Positions 26,400 through 35,321 of a stretch of DNA of 64,000 bases are shown one piece after another; the stretch's first letter is position 1; each line of letters begins with the position of its first letter. The DNA is taken from positions 1 through 64,000 of the forward strand of contig CAIJFT010000186.1 of assembly GCA_903820035.1 (NCBI GenBank), in the 5' to 3' direction. The notes under the pieces were generated by a model. It ran no database searches. It had not been told where the DNA came from and was given only the letters and a program-made list of their open reading frames with translations. The position numbers were made by a program, and so were the translations under genes. The DNA is from an uncultured Opitutia bacterium (GTDB lineage Bacteria > Verrucomicrobiota > Verrucomicrobiia > Opitutales > Opitutaceae).

Positions 26400-28760
26400 A
26401 TGACCTACCAGACCAAATCCCTCCGGCGCATCCTCTTTGCGCTCTTCGCCACCGCGGCCGTCACCGTCCGCGCACAAACTCCGTCCGCGGCCGACGACGT
26501 CGTCCGGCTCTCCGAGTTCCAAGTCACGAGCTCGGCCGACAAAGGCTATCGCGCCGGCAACTCCGTGTCCGCGACCCGCATCGACACACCGATCAAGGAC
26601 CTGCCGTTCGCGGTCAGCGCCTTCACGCCGCAGTTCATCGCGGACATCGGCGCCCGCGACCTTTTTGATGTCGTGCAATACGCCCCGGGTGTCACGAGCT
26701 CGGGCCGGGAATTCAACGCCGGCAACGCGGTCTTCACCATCCGCGGCTTTGACCAGACGCCCCAGCACAACGGCTTTGTGGGCGAAGGTTATGTCGACAC
26801 GGTGAGCATCGAGCGGGTCGAAGTGGTCAAGGGCCCGTCGTCGGTTCTGTACGGGCAGGTCGCGCCGGGCGGTACGGTCAATTACATCACCAAGCGTCCC
26901 GGCACCAAGGCCTCGACCGCGGTCAACGCCCAGATCGGCACCGATAATTTCTGGCGCGGGTCGCTCGACCTGAACCAGCCGTTGGTCGGCAAGAGCCTGC
27001 TCTTCCGCTTCAATGGTGCGTTTGAAAACGGCCTCGCGTACCTCAACCCCGGCAAGCAACGCACCACGGTGCTCGCCCCGGTCGTCACCTGGCGCCTCAA
27101 CGAACGCGTCGCGCTGACCGTCGACTACCAGTGGTTCTCGCGCCGCGAGACGCCCCCGTACGCGCACATCAAGCCGAACATCGAGATCGTCGCGCTTCCG
27201 CCCGCCAGCGGCCTCCTCAGCGCCACCGGCGTACTCATCAACCCGCTCGATAACAGCGATCCGGGCTTCCTGAGCTACTATCCGTTCGCCCGTGACTTCA
27301 ATTACGTCTCGAACAACGACCATCGCTTCTCCGACTTCGAGTCGATCAACGCCGAGTTGACGGCGAAGTTGTCCGACCACTGGAGCGCCCGCGCCAACTT
27401 CAACTGGAACAAGCGTCGCGTCGCCCAGAAACTCACCGGCCTTGGCGCCGTGAGTGTGACGGTTCCGCCGAGTTACTACCCGGCCGGGGCCGCGCTCCCG
27501 ATCTCCGCCGCGAACTATCTGGTCGCCGCCCGCGCCTTTGCCAACGACCTCCTCGACAATCCCAACCTCGCATTGCTCGCGCCCCAGGCCCAGCTCGGCC
27601 GGCGCAAGCGCCTGCAGGAGGACTTTGGGCAGGGCAAGGCCTCGCAGGTTGAACTCGCCGGCAACTACACCGTCGGCGGCTTCAAGGTGAAGCCCCTCGT
27701 CGGCGCCTTCTACAATGAGTCCCGCGGCTTCGGCCGCCTGCGGCAGAGTGCGACGGCGAATTTCTTCCCGGTCTGGGATATCAAGAATGCGGCGACCTGG
27801 GATTACAGCACCGACTTCGATCCGGCGACGCAGCCGTTTTCGACGAACAACCTCTCCGTCACGCGTAACAGCGCCGGCTATGCCGTGCTCAACACCAGCC
27901 TGTTCGACGACCGCCTGACCGCGGTCGTGGGGGCGCGTTACAACAAGTCCTCCGGTTCGACCGACAACTACCTCGCTCCGGCCTCGAGCCTCGCGAAGGT
28001 CTCGAACACGCAGACTACGCCGCAGGTCGGGCTCGGCTGGAAGGCCACCCGCGACATCATGTTCTACGGTTCTTACAGCGAATCCTACGTCCTCAATGCG
28101 GCGGCTTTGACCCGCGAGAATGTGCCGATTGGTCCGGCGGCGCCGACGACGTCGAAGGGTTATGAGCTGGGCGTGAAGACCGACTTCATGAACGGCCGCG
28201 TTTCCACGACGATCGCCGCCTTCCAGATCGACCAGAAGGACCGTATCCTCCGTTTCAATTCATTCAACGCCACGGGCGTCACCGTCACGAACAGCCTCCA
28301 GGGGACCCTCGACCGCAGCAACGGTCTCGAGGCCGAGATCACCTGGTCGCCGCGCGACAACTGGCAGATCTACGCCAGCGGGGCGCTCAACGACATCCGC
28401 GTCAAGCAGGTGCCGAAGGGCGAGGAAGTGTTCCTCGGCGCGCATCCCGAGGCGACCGTGAAGGCGCTGGCCAATTTGTGGTCGCGCTACACCTTCGCCA
28501 CGGGCGATCTCAAGGGCCTGTGGATCGGCGGCGGTTTCAACCGCACCGGCCGGAAGGCGCAGCGCACCAACAATCCCAAGCTCTTCCTTCCGGCGGAAAC
28601 GCTGTGGAATTCCGCGGTCGGCTACGACTGGAAGTGGGAGGGGCGCCCGGTCACCGCGGCGATCAACTGGATGAACATGGGTAACGTGGAATACTTCCCC
28701 GCCAACCAGCAGCGCGGTCTGCCCGGTCGCGCGGTGTTGTCGGTTACGACCAAGTTCTGA
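26400..28760 (+). CDS. TonB-dependent siderophore-type receptor
   Basis: The 786-aa outer-membrane receptor has a signal peptide (about residues 1-25, ending VTVRAQ), a short N-terminal segment VVRLSEFQVTSSADKGYRAGN and a plug domain. The plug shows LPFAVSAFTPQFI, DLFDVVQYAPGV, FTIRGFDQ, and IERVEVVKGPSSVLYGQVAPGGTVNYITKRP, all typical of the FhuA/FhuE/FpvA siderophore group. A 22-strand beta-barrel follows, ending in the C-terminal aromatic signature SVTTKF. It likely imports a ferric siderophore or other large ligand with TonB/ExbBD. The monocistronic layout is supported by a strong terminator right after it. Confidence 0.93.
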   Translation: MTYQTKSLRRILFALFATAAVTVRAQTPSAADDVVRLSEFQVTSSADKGYRAGNSVSATRIDTPIKDLPFAVSAFTPQFIADIGARDLFDVVQYAPGVTSSGREFNAGNAVFTIRGFDQTPQHNGFVGEGYVDTVSIERVEVVKGPSSVLYGQVAPGGTVNYITKRPGTKASTAVNAQIGTDNFWRGSLDLNQPLVGKSLLFRFNGAFENGLAYLNPGKQRTTVLAPVVTWRLNERVALTVDYQWFSRRETPPYAHIKPNIEIVALPPASGLLSATGVLINPLDNSDPGFLSYYPFARDFNYVSNNDHRFSDFESINAELTAKLSDHWSARANFNWNKRRVAQKLTGLGAVSVTVPPSYYPAGAALPISAANYLVAARAFANDLLDNPNLALLAPQAQLGRRKRLQEDFGQGKASQVELAGNYTVGGFKVKPLVGAFYNESRGFGRLRQSATANFFPVWDIKNAATWDYSTDFDPATQPFSTNNLSVTRNSAGYAVLNTSLFDDRLTAVVGARYNKSSGSTDNYLAPASSLAKVSNTQTTPQVGLGWKATRDIMFYGSYSESYVLNAAALTRENVPIGPAAPTTSKGYELGVKTDFMNGRVSTTIAAFQIDQKDRILRFNSFNATGVTVTNSLQGTLDRSNGLEAEITWSPRDNWQIYASGALNDIRVKQVPKGEEVFLGAHPEATVKALANLWSRYTFATGDLKGLWIGGGFNRTGRKAQRTNNPKLFLPAETLWNSAVGYDWKWEGRPVTAAINWMNMGNVEYFPANQQRGLPGRAVLSVTTKF

Positions 28761-28785
28761 GTTAGGTTCGCGCGCTCATTTGACG

Positions 28786-28815
28786 AAGCCCGCGGCGCGT
28801 GCCGCGGGCTTTTTT
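28786..28815 (+). terminator. Rho-independent terminator of the TonB receptor gene
   Basis: A 10-bp GC-rich stem (AGCCCGCGGC / GCCGCGGGCT, 28787-28796 and 28801-28810) with a GCGT loop is followed by a T-run from 28810. It lies 26 nt after the receptor stop. It is also just past the 3' end of the convergent minus-strand oxidoreductase. Confidence 0.92.
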
Positions 28816-28860
28816 GTGGTCCGAGCGGCTCGGTCCCGGCGCGCACGTGCCGGGGTACCT

Positions 28861-30030
28861 TCAGACCTTCGGGAACTTCACCCACTTCGCGCCGGCCTTG
28901 CCGCTCTTCACGGCGGCCTCGATGAAGGCCATGCCGGCGATGCCGTCCTCGACCGTCGGGAAGTCATAGCCTTCCTTGGGGGCTTTGCGGCCGGCGATCT
29001 GGTCAGCCATCGCCACCGCGGCCCCGCGGTAGATGTTGGCAAACGCCTCGATGAACCCTTCGGGGTGCGCGAACGGCGTGCGCATCGCGCCCTTCGCGGC
29101 GTCGCAATGGTAGCTGTTGCCGCGGCGGTGAACCTGCTGGGGCGCGTCGGCTTTCTTGAAGATGAGCTCGTTCGGATTTTCCTGGAACCACTGCAGGGAA
29201 CCCTTGGTGCCGAAGACGCGGATGTTGAGGTTGTTTTCCTCGCCGCTTGAGATCTGCGACGCGTACAGGATGCCCTTCACGCCCTGCGTGAAATGCACGA
29301 GGCAGTTCCCGTCGTCGTCGAGCAGACGGCCGGGGATAAAGGTGCCGAGGTCCGCGCAGATCTCGGTGACTTCGAGGCCCGTGACGTAGCGGGCGAGGTT
29401 GTGCGCGTGGGTGCCGATGTCGCCCATGCAGTTCGACACGCCGGAGATGCTCGGGTCCATGCGCCAGTTGGCGATCTTGCTGATCGTCGCGGCCTCGAGC
29501 GCCGTGATCGCGTAACCCTGCGGGTACTCGACCACGACCTTGAGCAACTTGCCGAGCTTGCCGGTGCGGACCCAGTCGCGGGCCTCCTTCACCATCGGGT
29601 AGCCGGTGTAATTGTGCGTGAGCGCGAAGACCTTGCCGGTCTTGCGCACGACTTCGCGGAGCTTCAGGCCCTCCTTGAGCGTGAAGCAGAGCGGCTTGTC
29701 GCACACGACGTGGAAGCCGGCCTCGAGGAAGGCCTTCGAGACGGCGAAGTGTGTGTTGTTGCGCGTGACGACCGAGACGAAGTCGATGCGCTGGTCGGCG
29801 GGCAGCGCCGCCTCTTTTTTGGCCATCTCCTCGTAGCTCGCGTAGACGCGCGCGGGATTGAGGAAGAGGTCCTCACCGGAGAGGCGGGACTTTTCGGCGT
29901 CGGACGAGAAGCAGCCGGCGACGAGATCGATCTCGCCGTCGAGCCGGGCGGCCATGCGGTGGACGGCGCCGATGAAGGCACCCCGGCCGCCGCCGATCAT
30001 GCCCATGCGGAGTTTGCGGTTCAATTTCAT
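28861..30030 (-). CDS. Gfo/Idh/MocA family oxidoreductase
   Basis: The 389-aa product starts MKLNRKLRMGMIGGGRGAFIGAVHR, a Rossmann NAD(P)-binding loop. It continues with FVSVVTRNNTHFAVSKAFLEAGFHVVCDKPLCFT, where CDKP replaces the usual C/SEKP at the nicotinamide site, and THNYTGYPMVKEARDWV. MGDIGTHAHNLARYVTG supplies the conserved D-x-G-x-H active-site histidine. These enzymes oxidise or epimerise sugars and inositols in the cytoplasm. The start at 30030 begins the Rossmann strand; a longer frame would run into repeat DNA. It is downstream of a second family member and a TIM-barrel gene on the same strand, consistent with a sugar-interconversion operon. Confidence 0.93.
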   Translation of the reverse strand: MKLNRKLRMGMIGGGRGAFIGAVHRMAARLDGEIDLVAGCFSSDAEKSRLSGEDLFLNPARVYASYEEMAKKEAALPADQRIDFVSVVTRNNTHFAVSKAFLEAGFHVVCDKPLCFTLKEGLKLREVVRKTGKVFALTHNYTGYPMVKEARDWVRTGKLGKLLKVVVEYPQGYAITALEAATISKIANWRMDPSISGVSNCMGDIGTHAHNLARYVTGLEVTEICADLGTFIPGRLLDDDGNCLVHFTQGVKGILYASQISSGEENNLNIRVFGTKGSLQWFQENPNELIFKKADAPQQVHRRGNSYHCDAAKGAMRTPFAHPEGFIEAFANIYRGAAVAMADQIAGRKAPKEGYDFPTVEDGIAGMAFIEAAVKSGKAGAKWVKFPKV

Positions 30031-30039
30031 GGAGGGAAC

Positions 30040-30150
30040 TGGGAGTTGAGAGCGGAGCGTTGAGGGCTGAGAGCGGTGAAGGCTGAGCGTTTGGGACGGA
30101 GTTGAATTTCTCCGTTCCCTCAACGCTCAACCCTCGACGCTCAACTTCTC
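30040..30150. repeat. Intercistronic GTTGAG-type inverted repeat
   Basis: GAGCGTTGAGGG (30055-30066) and CCCTCAACGCTC (30117-30128) form a perfect 12-bp inverted repeat between two Gfo/Idh/MocA genes. Inner segments (GGGACGGAG / CTCCGTTCCC) extend the pairing with a bulge. The right arm plus three bases is a 15-mer identical to 3605-3619. The element is noncoding and fills the space between the two genes. Confidence 0.65.
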
Positions 30151-30152
30151 CG

Positions 30153-31235
30153 TCAGAGCGCCACCGGCTTGCCGGTTGCGGCCGACTTGTAGGCGCCGTC
30201 GATGATTTTCATCAGCGCGAGCGCTTGGTCGGGCGTGTTGAGCGGCTTCTCGCTGCCTTCGATCGTGCGCACGAAGTTCACGGCGGAGCGCACGCGCCCC
30301 ATCGTTTCGTCGGCCGGTACGATGATGTCGCGGTTCACATGGCGACCGTTCTCGAGCGAGTAGAGTTGGCACGCGTCGATCGCGGTGTTGTCCAAACCGT
30401 CGATCCCGAAGAGGCGGCGGACAAGCCCGCCGGCCTTCGTGCCCTGGAAGGTCACGGAGACTTCCTCGCGCTGGTTGAGCTCAGCCCACGAGACGGCGAA
30501 CGACATCGCCTGGCCGGTCTTGAAGGTGACGAAGCCGTGCGCGGCCGCCTCGACGTCGGTCGTGCCCTTGGCGACATCGGGGATGCCCCACGGGCCCTTG
30601 AACGCTTTGTTGTCGATGTGGTCTTTGAAGGTGCGGGCGAGGATGTGCGCCGGCTCGGGGTAGCCCATGAAGTGGAGCCCCAGGTCGATCATGTGCAGCA
30701 GGTCGATGAGCGGACCGCCGCCGGAGAGGGCCTTGGTCGTGAACCAGCCGCCGAACCCGGGAATGCCCGCGCGGCGGATCCATTTTGCCTGGCAGGTGTT
30801 GATTGTGCCGACCTGACCGGCGGCGATGTACTCCATCATCGCGTAGCTCTCGGGGCGGGCGCGGTTGTTGAAGTTGAACATCAGCGTGCGCTTCGCCTTC
30901 TGGGCGGCGGCCTGCATGCCGGTCATTTCCTTGGCGCTCAGCGCCGGCGGCTTCTCGCAGAACACGTGCTTGCCGGCGGCGAGAGCCTGCAGGGCGAGCG
31001 GCGCGTGGAACTTGTTCGGTACGATCACCGAGACGGCGTCGAGCTCGGGCAAGGTCTTCAACATGGTGCCGACGTCCGAGAAGACGCGGTCGATGCCATG
31101 CTTGGCGGCCGCGGCTTTCGCCGCGGCCTCGTTGACGTCGGCGAGGGCGATGATCTCGGCGCCCGCGGCGCGAAAGCCCTTGGCGTGGTAGGCGGCCATA
31201 CCGCCGGCTCCGATGATGGCAATTTTCGTGGACAT
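30153..31235 (-). CDS. Gfo/Idh/MocA family oxidoreductase
   Basis: The 360-aa product has IAIIGAGGMAAYHAKGFRAAG (Rossmann loop), DAVSVIVPNKFHAPLALQALAAGKHVFCEKPPAL with the conserved E-K-P, and GGGPLIDLLHMIDLGLHFMG carrying the D-x-x-H-x-x-D active-site residues. It is a probable cytoplasmic NAD(P)-dependent sugar dehydrogenase. The start at 31235 matches the Rossmann start; the preceding leader is a striking pyrimidine tract (CTCTCCCTCTCCTTTTCAC) with no Shine-Dalgarno. It is followed on the same strand by a second family member and preceded by a TIM-barrel isomerase, so a two- or three-step sugar conversion is likely. Confidence 0.93.
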   Translation of the reverse strand: MSTKIAIIGAGGMAAYHAKGFRAAGAEIIALADVNEAAAKAAAAKHGIDRVFSDVGTMLKTLPELDAVSVIVPNKFHAPLALQALAAGKHVFCEKPPALSAKEMTGMQAAAQKAKRTLMFNFNNRARPESYAMMEYIAAGQVGTINTCQAKWIRRAGIPGFGGWFTTKALSGGGPLIDLLHMIDLGLHFMGYPEPAHILARTFKDHIDNKAFKGPWGIPDVAKGTTDVEAAAHGFVTFKTGQAMSFAVSWAELNQREEVSVTFQGTKAGGLVRRLFGIDGLDNTAIDACQLYSLENGRHVNRDIIVPADETMGRVRSAVNFVRTIEGSEKPLNTPDQALALMKIIDGAYKSAATGKPVAL

Positions 31236-31269
31236 GAGAGTGAAAAGGAGAGGGAGAGTGAAAGGGGCT

Positions 31270-31404
31270 GGACGGGGGAGTAAGGGAATGAGGGAGTGGG
31301 GGATTGGGGGAAGTCGGACCGCTGGACGGATGGCCTTGGCCGCCCGGCGGCGGGAGTGACGGGTTTTTCCCACTCACTCCCCTATTCCCTTACTCCCTCC
31401 GTCC
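31270..31404. repeat. Low-complexity G-rich/C-rich inverted repeat between sugar-enzyme genes
   Basis: A purine-rich tract with GGAGTAAGGGAAT (about 31277-31289) is mirrored by ATTCCCTTACTCC (about 31384-31396). The pairing continues imperfectly on both sides for about 30 nt across a loop of about 70 nt. It lies between the TIM-barrel gene stop and the oxidoreductase start. No coding potential or T-run is seen. Confidence 0.6.
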
Positions 31405-31411
31405 CTCGAGC

Positions 31412-32446
31412 TCAGCGATCAAACTGCGCGTCGAACACGATGTTGCTCGACGGGAAATCGACCTTGCGGACAAACGCGGCCGCCTCGGCGGCGCCGTGCA
31501 GGCGGTCCATGCGGCTGTCTTCCCACTCGACGGAGAGCGGGCCGCGGTAGCCGACGTCATTGAGGGCGACGATGATTTCCTCGAAATTGATGTCGCCGTG
31601 GCCGAGCGAGCGGAAGTCCCAGTAGCGGCTCGGCTGACCGAAGCTGACGTGGCCGCCGAAGACGCCGACGGTGCCGTCGCCGTGGCCCCACCACACGTCC
31701 TTCATGTGACAGTGGTAGATGCGATCGCCGAAGGCGCGGATGAACTTCACGTAGTCCACGCCCTGGTAGCCGAGGTGCGAGGGGTCGTAGTTGAAACCGA
31801 AACGCTTGTGGCCCTTGACCGCGTCGATCGCGCGCCGGGCGCTGGCGATGTCGAACGCGATCTCGGTCGGATGCACCTCGAGGGCGAAGTTGACGTTCGC
31901 CTTGTCGAAGGCCTCGAGGATCGGGCCGAACCGTTTGGCGAAATCGGCGTAACCGGCATCCCAGTACGCCTGTGACGTCGGCGGGAAGGCGTAGATCGAG
32001 TGCCAGATGCTCGAGCCGGTGAAGCCGTTGACGACGGCCGGAAAATCATCCTTGGGCCCGCGGCCCGGCTTCGCGTCGAAAAATGCGCGCGCGGCCTTGG
32101 CGGCGAGGGCCAGCTTGCGGGCGGCCCGCTTGCGCACGCCCTCGGGGTCGCCGTCGCCCCAGACATCGGGCGGGAGGATCGACTTGTGCCGCTCGTCGAT
32201 GTGATCGCATACCGCCTGGCCGACGAGGTGGCTTGAGATCGCGTAGCAGGTCAGGCCGTGGTCCTTCAACTGCGCCCATTTGTCATGGACGTACTTCTTG
32301 CTGGTCGCCGCGGCGTCGACGTCGAAATGGTCGCCCCAACAGGCGAGCTCGACGCCGTCGTAGCCCATCTTTTTGGCGAGCGGCGCGAGCTGATCGAGTG
32401 GAAGGTCGGCCCATTGGCCGGTGAACAGGGTGACGGGTCTTGGCAT
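31412..32446 (-). CDS. Xylose-isomerase-like TIM-barrel protein (sugar phosphate isomerase/epimerase)
   Basis: The 344-aa soluble protein begins [34 protein letters not shown], the first barrel strand of the AP_endonuc_2 family. Metal-ligand segments are visible: [13 protein letters not shown] (Glu), [13 protein letters not shown] (Asp/His), [10 protein letters not shown] (His) and [13 protein letters not shown] (Glu). Families of this type isomerise or epimerise keto-sugars or inositols. There is no signal peptide, so it is cytoplasmic, and it is upstream of two oxidoreductases on the same strand. The start at 32446 is the first Met of the barrel. The frame stays open for nearly 500 codons upstream, but that part overlaps noncoding repeats and another gene and is not real. 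Confidence 0.92.
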   Translation of the reverse strand: MPRPVTLFTGQWADLPLDQLAPLAKKMGYDGVELACWGDHFDVDAAATSKKYVHDKWAQLKDHGLTCYAISSHLVGQAVCDHIDERHKSILPPDVWGDGDPEGVRKRAARKLALAAKAARAFFDAKPGRGPKDDFPAVVNGFTGSSIWHSIYAFPPTSQAYWDAGYADFAKRFGPILEAFDKANVNFALEVHPTEIAFDIASARRAIDAVKGHKRFGFNYDPSHLGYQGVDYVKFIRAFGDRIYHCHMKDVWWGHGDGTVGVFGGHVSFGQPSRYWDFRSLGHGDINFEEIIVALNDVGYRGPLSVEWEDSRMDRLHGAAEAAAFVRKVDFPSSNIVFDAQFDR

Positions 32447-32761
32447 GATCGACAGGGCGTTTCGGGGGGAGATTTTCGACCGGCGGGAGCGCCGGCCGCG
32501 GATGATTGGTTTCTCCCGCCCGCGCCCTAGCGGCAAGGAGAATGTCGACTCCGGGGCGTAGGTCAGCGCGCCGGCGCGCGCCGGAATGAGACCAGCCCGA
32601 TTCGGTCGTGTGGATGTAGGCTCAGCCGGTGACTGGGCGCGGGGAACGGCAAGCCGTGCGAGCCGCCCGCCCGGCGGACGGGCCTGCCTTCGGCGCGCGC
32701 GCGCGCGGCCTACGGCATTCTGCGCTTCGCACGGGCCGCCGTGTGCGCCAACGTCGGCACC
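32447..32761. other. Divergent intergenic region holding GTAG palindromes
   Basis: The space between diverging TIM-barrel genes is mostly occupied by palindromic DNA (32558-32713). No promoter could be picked by eye on either side. No other gene is seen. Confidence 0.5.
32558..32713. repeat. GTAG-headed palindromic repeat pair (REP/BIME-like)
   Basis: GTAGGTCAGCGCGCCGGCGC begins at 32558 and folds on itself (GCGCGCCGGCGCGC core). A second GTAG (GTAGGCTCAGCCGG) starts at 32616. The element closes with GGCGCGCGC...GGCCTAC ending at 32713, so it has GTAG on both strands. The GTAG head followed by a palindrome is the layout of REP elements mobilised by RAYT transposases in other bacteria. No transposase is in the window. 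Confidence 0.6.
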
Positions 32762-33562
32762 ATGACGTGGACGCGTTGTTTCTCCAGCCTGGGCTGCCCT
32801 GATCTGCCGCTCGACGACATCTTCGCGCTGGCGGCCCGGCACGGGGTGTCGGCGGTCGAGTTGCGCTCCGTCGGCGGTACCGAAGATGTGCCGGCGCACT
32901 TTACCGCCGAGTATGAAACCCCCGCGGTCCTTGCGGGTCGGCTCAAGAACACCCCCGTGCGGATCGCGGCCCTGAACGCCTCGCTGCGGCTCATCGGCGG
33001 CACCGCGGCCGAACGCGAGCAGCTCACCGCGCTCGCCGCGTGGGCGGACGCGCTCGGAATCCCCCGCCTCCGCGTTTTTGATGGCGGCAAGCTCGCGAAC
33101 GCCGCTGAGCTCGCGGAGGCGGTCGCCACGCTGCGGTGGTGGCAGGGTTTGCGGCTCGAACGCGGCTGGCAGACCGACCTGATGGTGGAGACGCACGACT
33201 CGCTGATCACGGCGGAGGCGATCGGCCGCTTCGTGGCCGCGGCGCCGGGCACCGCGGTCCTGTGGGACGCGCATCACACGTGGCGCAAGGGAGGGGAGGA
33301 TCCGGTCGTAACCTGGCGCGCCATTCACGCCGCGGTGGTGCACATCCACGTGAAGGACAGCCTCGGGCTCCCGAGCGCGCGGCATCCGTTCACGTATGTC
33401 CTGCCGGGCGACGGCGGCTTCCCGATCGCGCCGCTCTTGGCCGCATTGACGGCGGACAATTTTGCCGGACGCGTGAGCCTCGAATGGGAAAAGCGCTGGC
33501 ACCCGTACCTCCCTTCGCTCGACGAGGCGCTGCGCAGCGCGGCGCAGCGGCGGTGGTGGTGA
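32762..33562 (+). CDS. Xylose-isomerase-like TIM-barrel protein (sugar phosphate isomerase/epimerase)
   Basis: The 266-aa product starts [34 protein letters not shown] and shows AP_endonuc_2 metal ligands: LMVETHDSL (Glu), LWDAHHTW (Asp/His), [11 protein letters not shown] (His) and [10 protein letters not shown] (Glu). The length suits a compact cytosolic epimerase/isomerase. It diverges from another TIM-barrel gene, and the intergenic DNA is full of palindromes. The ATG at 32762 was preferred to a GTG 21 nt upstream because the barrel begins right after it. The substrate is unknown. Confidence 0.9.
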   Translation: MTWTRCFSSLGCPDLPLDDIFALAARHGVSAVELRSVGGTEDVPAHFTAEYETPAVLAGRLKNTPVRIAALNASLRLIGGTAAEREQLTALAAWADALGIPRLRVFDGGKLANAAELAEAVATLRWWQGLRLERGWQTDLMVETHDSLITAEAIGRFVAAAPGTAVLWDAHHTWRKGGEDPVVTWRAIHAAVVHIHVKDSLGLPSARHPFTYVLPGDGGFPIAPLLAALTADNFAGRVSLEWEKRWHPYLPSLDEALRSAAQRRWW

Positions 33563-33629
33563 GGATGACTTTCGGGGCGCTTTACTCGCGACGGGAGCAA
33601 TTGAGGGGGCATTAGGCGCACTTCCCCCC

Positions 33630-33705
33630 GGAGCTGCGAGTGCCAGCGAGTGGCGTTTGGTCCTGAGCGAAGCCGGTCCGGCCACTCGCCGGTGCTCGCA
33701 GCTAC
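33630..33705. repeat. GTAG-type palindromic repeat pair upstream of apt
   Basis: A 25-nt left arm (33630-33654, GGAGCTGCGAGTGCC...) and a right arm (33681-33705, ending GCTCGCAGCTAC) are inverted copies matching at 21 of 25 positions. The right arm carries GTAG on the minus strand; in the left arm GTAG has become GGAG. It lies between a TIM-barrel gene and apt and is probably transcribed. Confidence 0.6.
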
Positions 33706-33773
33706 ACTGTGGGCTGAATAAGAATCGCGTTTTCCTTGCCGGCCCGTCCGCCGCGCCTCTCCCTTTTCCACCG

Positions 33774-34325
33774 ATGAATCCGACCGAGCTCGCCGCGTTT
33801 CTCAAAGTCCGGGTCCGCACCGTGCGCGATTGGCCGCATCCCAAGGTTAACTTCCGCGACGTCACGACCCTCTTCGGCGACCCTGACGCGCTGCGGGCGA
33901 TCATCGGCGCGGTCGCGGCCGAGGCGACCCGCGTGCGGGCGAACCGTATCGCGGCGGTCGACGCGCGCGGTTTCGTGCTCGGCGGCGCCGTGGCCTACGA
34001 GACGCACCTGCCGTTCACCCTCGTGCGCAAGAAGGGGAAACTGCCCTACAAGACCATCGCCGTGGACTATGCCCTGGAGTACGGCTCCGCGACGATCGAG
34101 ATCCACGCGGATGCGGCGGTGCCCGGCGATCGCGTGCTGATCGTCGACGACCTGATCGCCACGGGTGGTACGCTCCTCGCCGCGGCGAAACTCTTCCGCT
34201 CCGTGGGGGCCGAAGTTGCCGGCGTGGCGGCGGTCATCGATTTGCCGCAGCTGGGCGGCTCGGCCGCGTTGCGCGCGGCGAATCTCAACGTGCACACGCT
34301 CTGCGCCTTTTCCGAAGATGAATAA
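33774..34325 (+). CDS. apt: Adenine phosphoribosyltransferase
   Basis: The 183-aa product has the Apt hallmarks: [19 protein letters not shown] near the N-terminus (usually P-x-x-GI-x-F-R-D-I-T-x-L), [14 protein letters not shown] (about residues 61-74), [11 protein letters not shown] (flexible loop, 84-94) and the PRPP-binding motif [13 protein letters not shown] (121-133). It salvages adenine with PRPP to AMP in the cytoplasm. The length is normal. The leader is pyrimidine-rich (CCTCTCCCTTTTCCACCG) without Shine-Dalgarno. Its stop lies inside the next gene, an 8-nt overlap that couples it to a 2-hydroxyacid dehydrogenase. Confidence 0.95.
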   Translation: MNPTELAAFLKVRVRTVRDWPHPKVNFRDVTTLFGDPDALRAIIGAVAAEATRVRANRIAAVDARGFVLGGAVAYETHLPFTLVRKKGKLPYKTIAVDYALEYGSATIEIHADAAVPGDRVLIVDDLIATGGTLLAAAKLFRSVGAEVAGVAAVIDLPQLGGSAALRAANLNVHTLCAFSEDE

Positions 34326-35304
34326 ATCGCCGCGCCCGCTTACGATCTGGACCAACGCCCAATTCAGCGAGGCCGACACGCGCCTCCTGCTCGAGGGCGT
34401 GGCGCCGCACCGGCTGGTGGTTTCCGCCGCGGTCAACGCCTCCGTGCTCGCCGCGGGCGGTCTCGATCCGTTGCTCGCGGGCGCTGAGGTCGCCTTCGGG
34501 CAGCCCGATGCGGCGCAGTGCCTCGGTCACGCGACGCTACGCTGGGTCGAAGTGACGACCGCCGGCTACACGCGCTACGACACGCCGGAATTCCTTGAGA
34601 CCTTCCGGGCCCGCGGCGCCGCCTTTACCAATTGCTCCGAGGTCTTCGCCGACTCCTGCGCCCAGCACGTGCTCGCGATGATCCTGGCGTTTGCGCGCCG
34701 GTTGCTGCCCTCGCATCGCGACCAGCTTGCCGACCGTTCATGGCACTACACGGAGCGCCGGTACGAGTCGCGTTTGCTCACGGGCCAGACCGTGCTGCTG
34801 CTCGGTTTCGGTGCGATCGGCCGGCGGCTGGCCGAGTTGCTCGCGCCGTTCGGCGTCACGCTCGTCGCCGTGCGCCGCCAGACCCGCAGCGAACGGGGCG
34901 TGCGGATCATTCCCGAGGAGAGGTTGAGCGCGGCCCTCGCCACCGCGGACCACGTGGTGAACATCCTCCCGGACAACGCCGGCACGCGGAATTACGTGAA
35001 CGCCCGCCGCATCGCCTGCTTCAAGCCCGGCGCGCGTTTCTACAACGTGGGGCGCGGCACGACGGTCGACGATCGCGCGCTGATCGAAGCGCTGCGCGCG
35101 GGCCGGATCGCGGAGGCCTACCTTGATGTGTTCGAAAAGGAGCCTTTGCCGACGGACCATGAATTCTGGGACACCCCGAACTGCTACCTCACCCCGCACA
35201 CCGCCGGCGGCCGGCACGACCAGGACACGGCCATCGTGAAACACTTTTTGCACAACCTCGCGGCCTTTGCGAAAGGCGAGACGATGGTCGACCGCGTGGT
35301 GTAA
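34318..35304 (+). CDS. D-isomer-specific 2-hydroxyacid dehydrogenase (NAD-binding)
   Basis: The 328-aa product has a degenerate N-terminal domain and a clear NAD-binding domain: TVLLLGFGAIGRRLAELLAPFGV (Rossmann G-x-G-x-x-G), ADHVVNILPDNAGTRNYVN, FYNVGRGTTVDDRALIEALRAG (catalytic Arg region), YLDVFEKEPLP (catalytic Glu) and YLTPHTAGGRHDQD (catalytic His). It probably reduces a 2-oxoacid or oxidises a D-2-hydroxyacid (glyoxylate/hydroxypyruvate reductase-like). The ATG overlaps the end of apt by 8 nt; a functional link to purine salvage is not obvious. Confidence 0.9.
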   Translation: MNKSPRPLTIWTNAQFSEADTRLLLEGVAPHRLVVSAAVNASVLAAGGLDPLLAGAEVAFGQPDAAQCLGHATLRWVEVTTAGYTRYDTPEFLETFRARGAAFTNCSEVFADSCAQHVLAMILAFARRLLPSHRDQLADRSWHYTERRYESRLLTGQTVLLLGFGAIGRRLAELLAPFGVTLVAVRRQTRSERGVRIIPEERLSAALATADHVVNILPDNAGTRNYVNARRIACFKPGARFYNVGRGTTVDDRALIEALRAGRIAEAYLDVFEKEPLPTDHEFWDTPNCYLTPHTAGGRHDQDTAIVKHFLHNLAAFAKGETMVDRVV

Positions 35305-35321
35305 CGGGGTGAAGCCCGCGT

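Noticed and set aside
32447-33904. Nearly 500-codon N-terminal extension of the minus-strand TIM-barrel gene
   Set aside because: It reads through palindromic repeats and antisense to another TIM-barrel gene and part of apt; the barrel fold starts at 32446.
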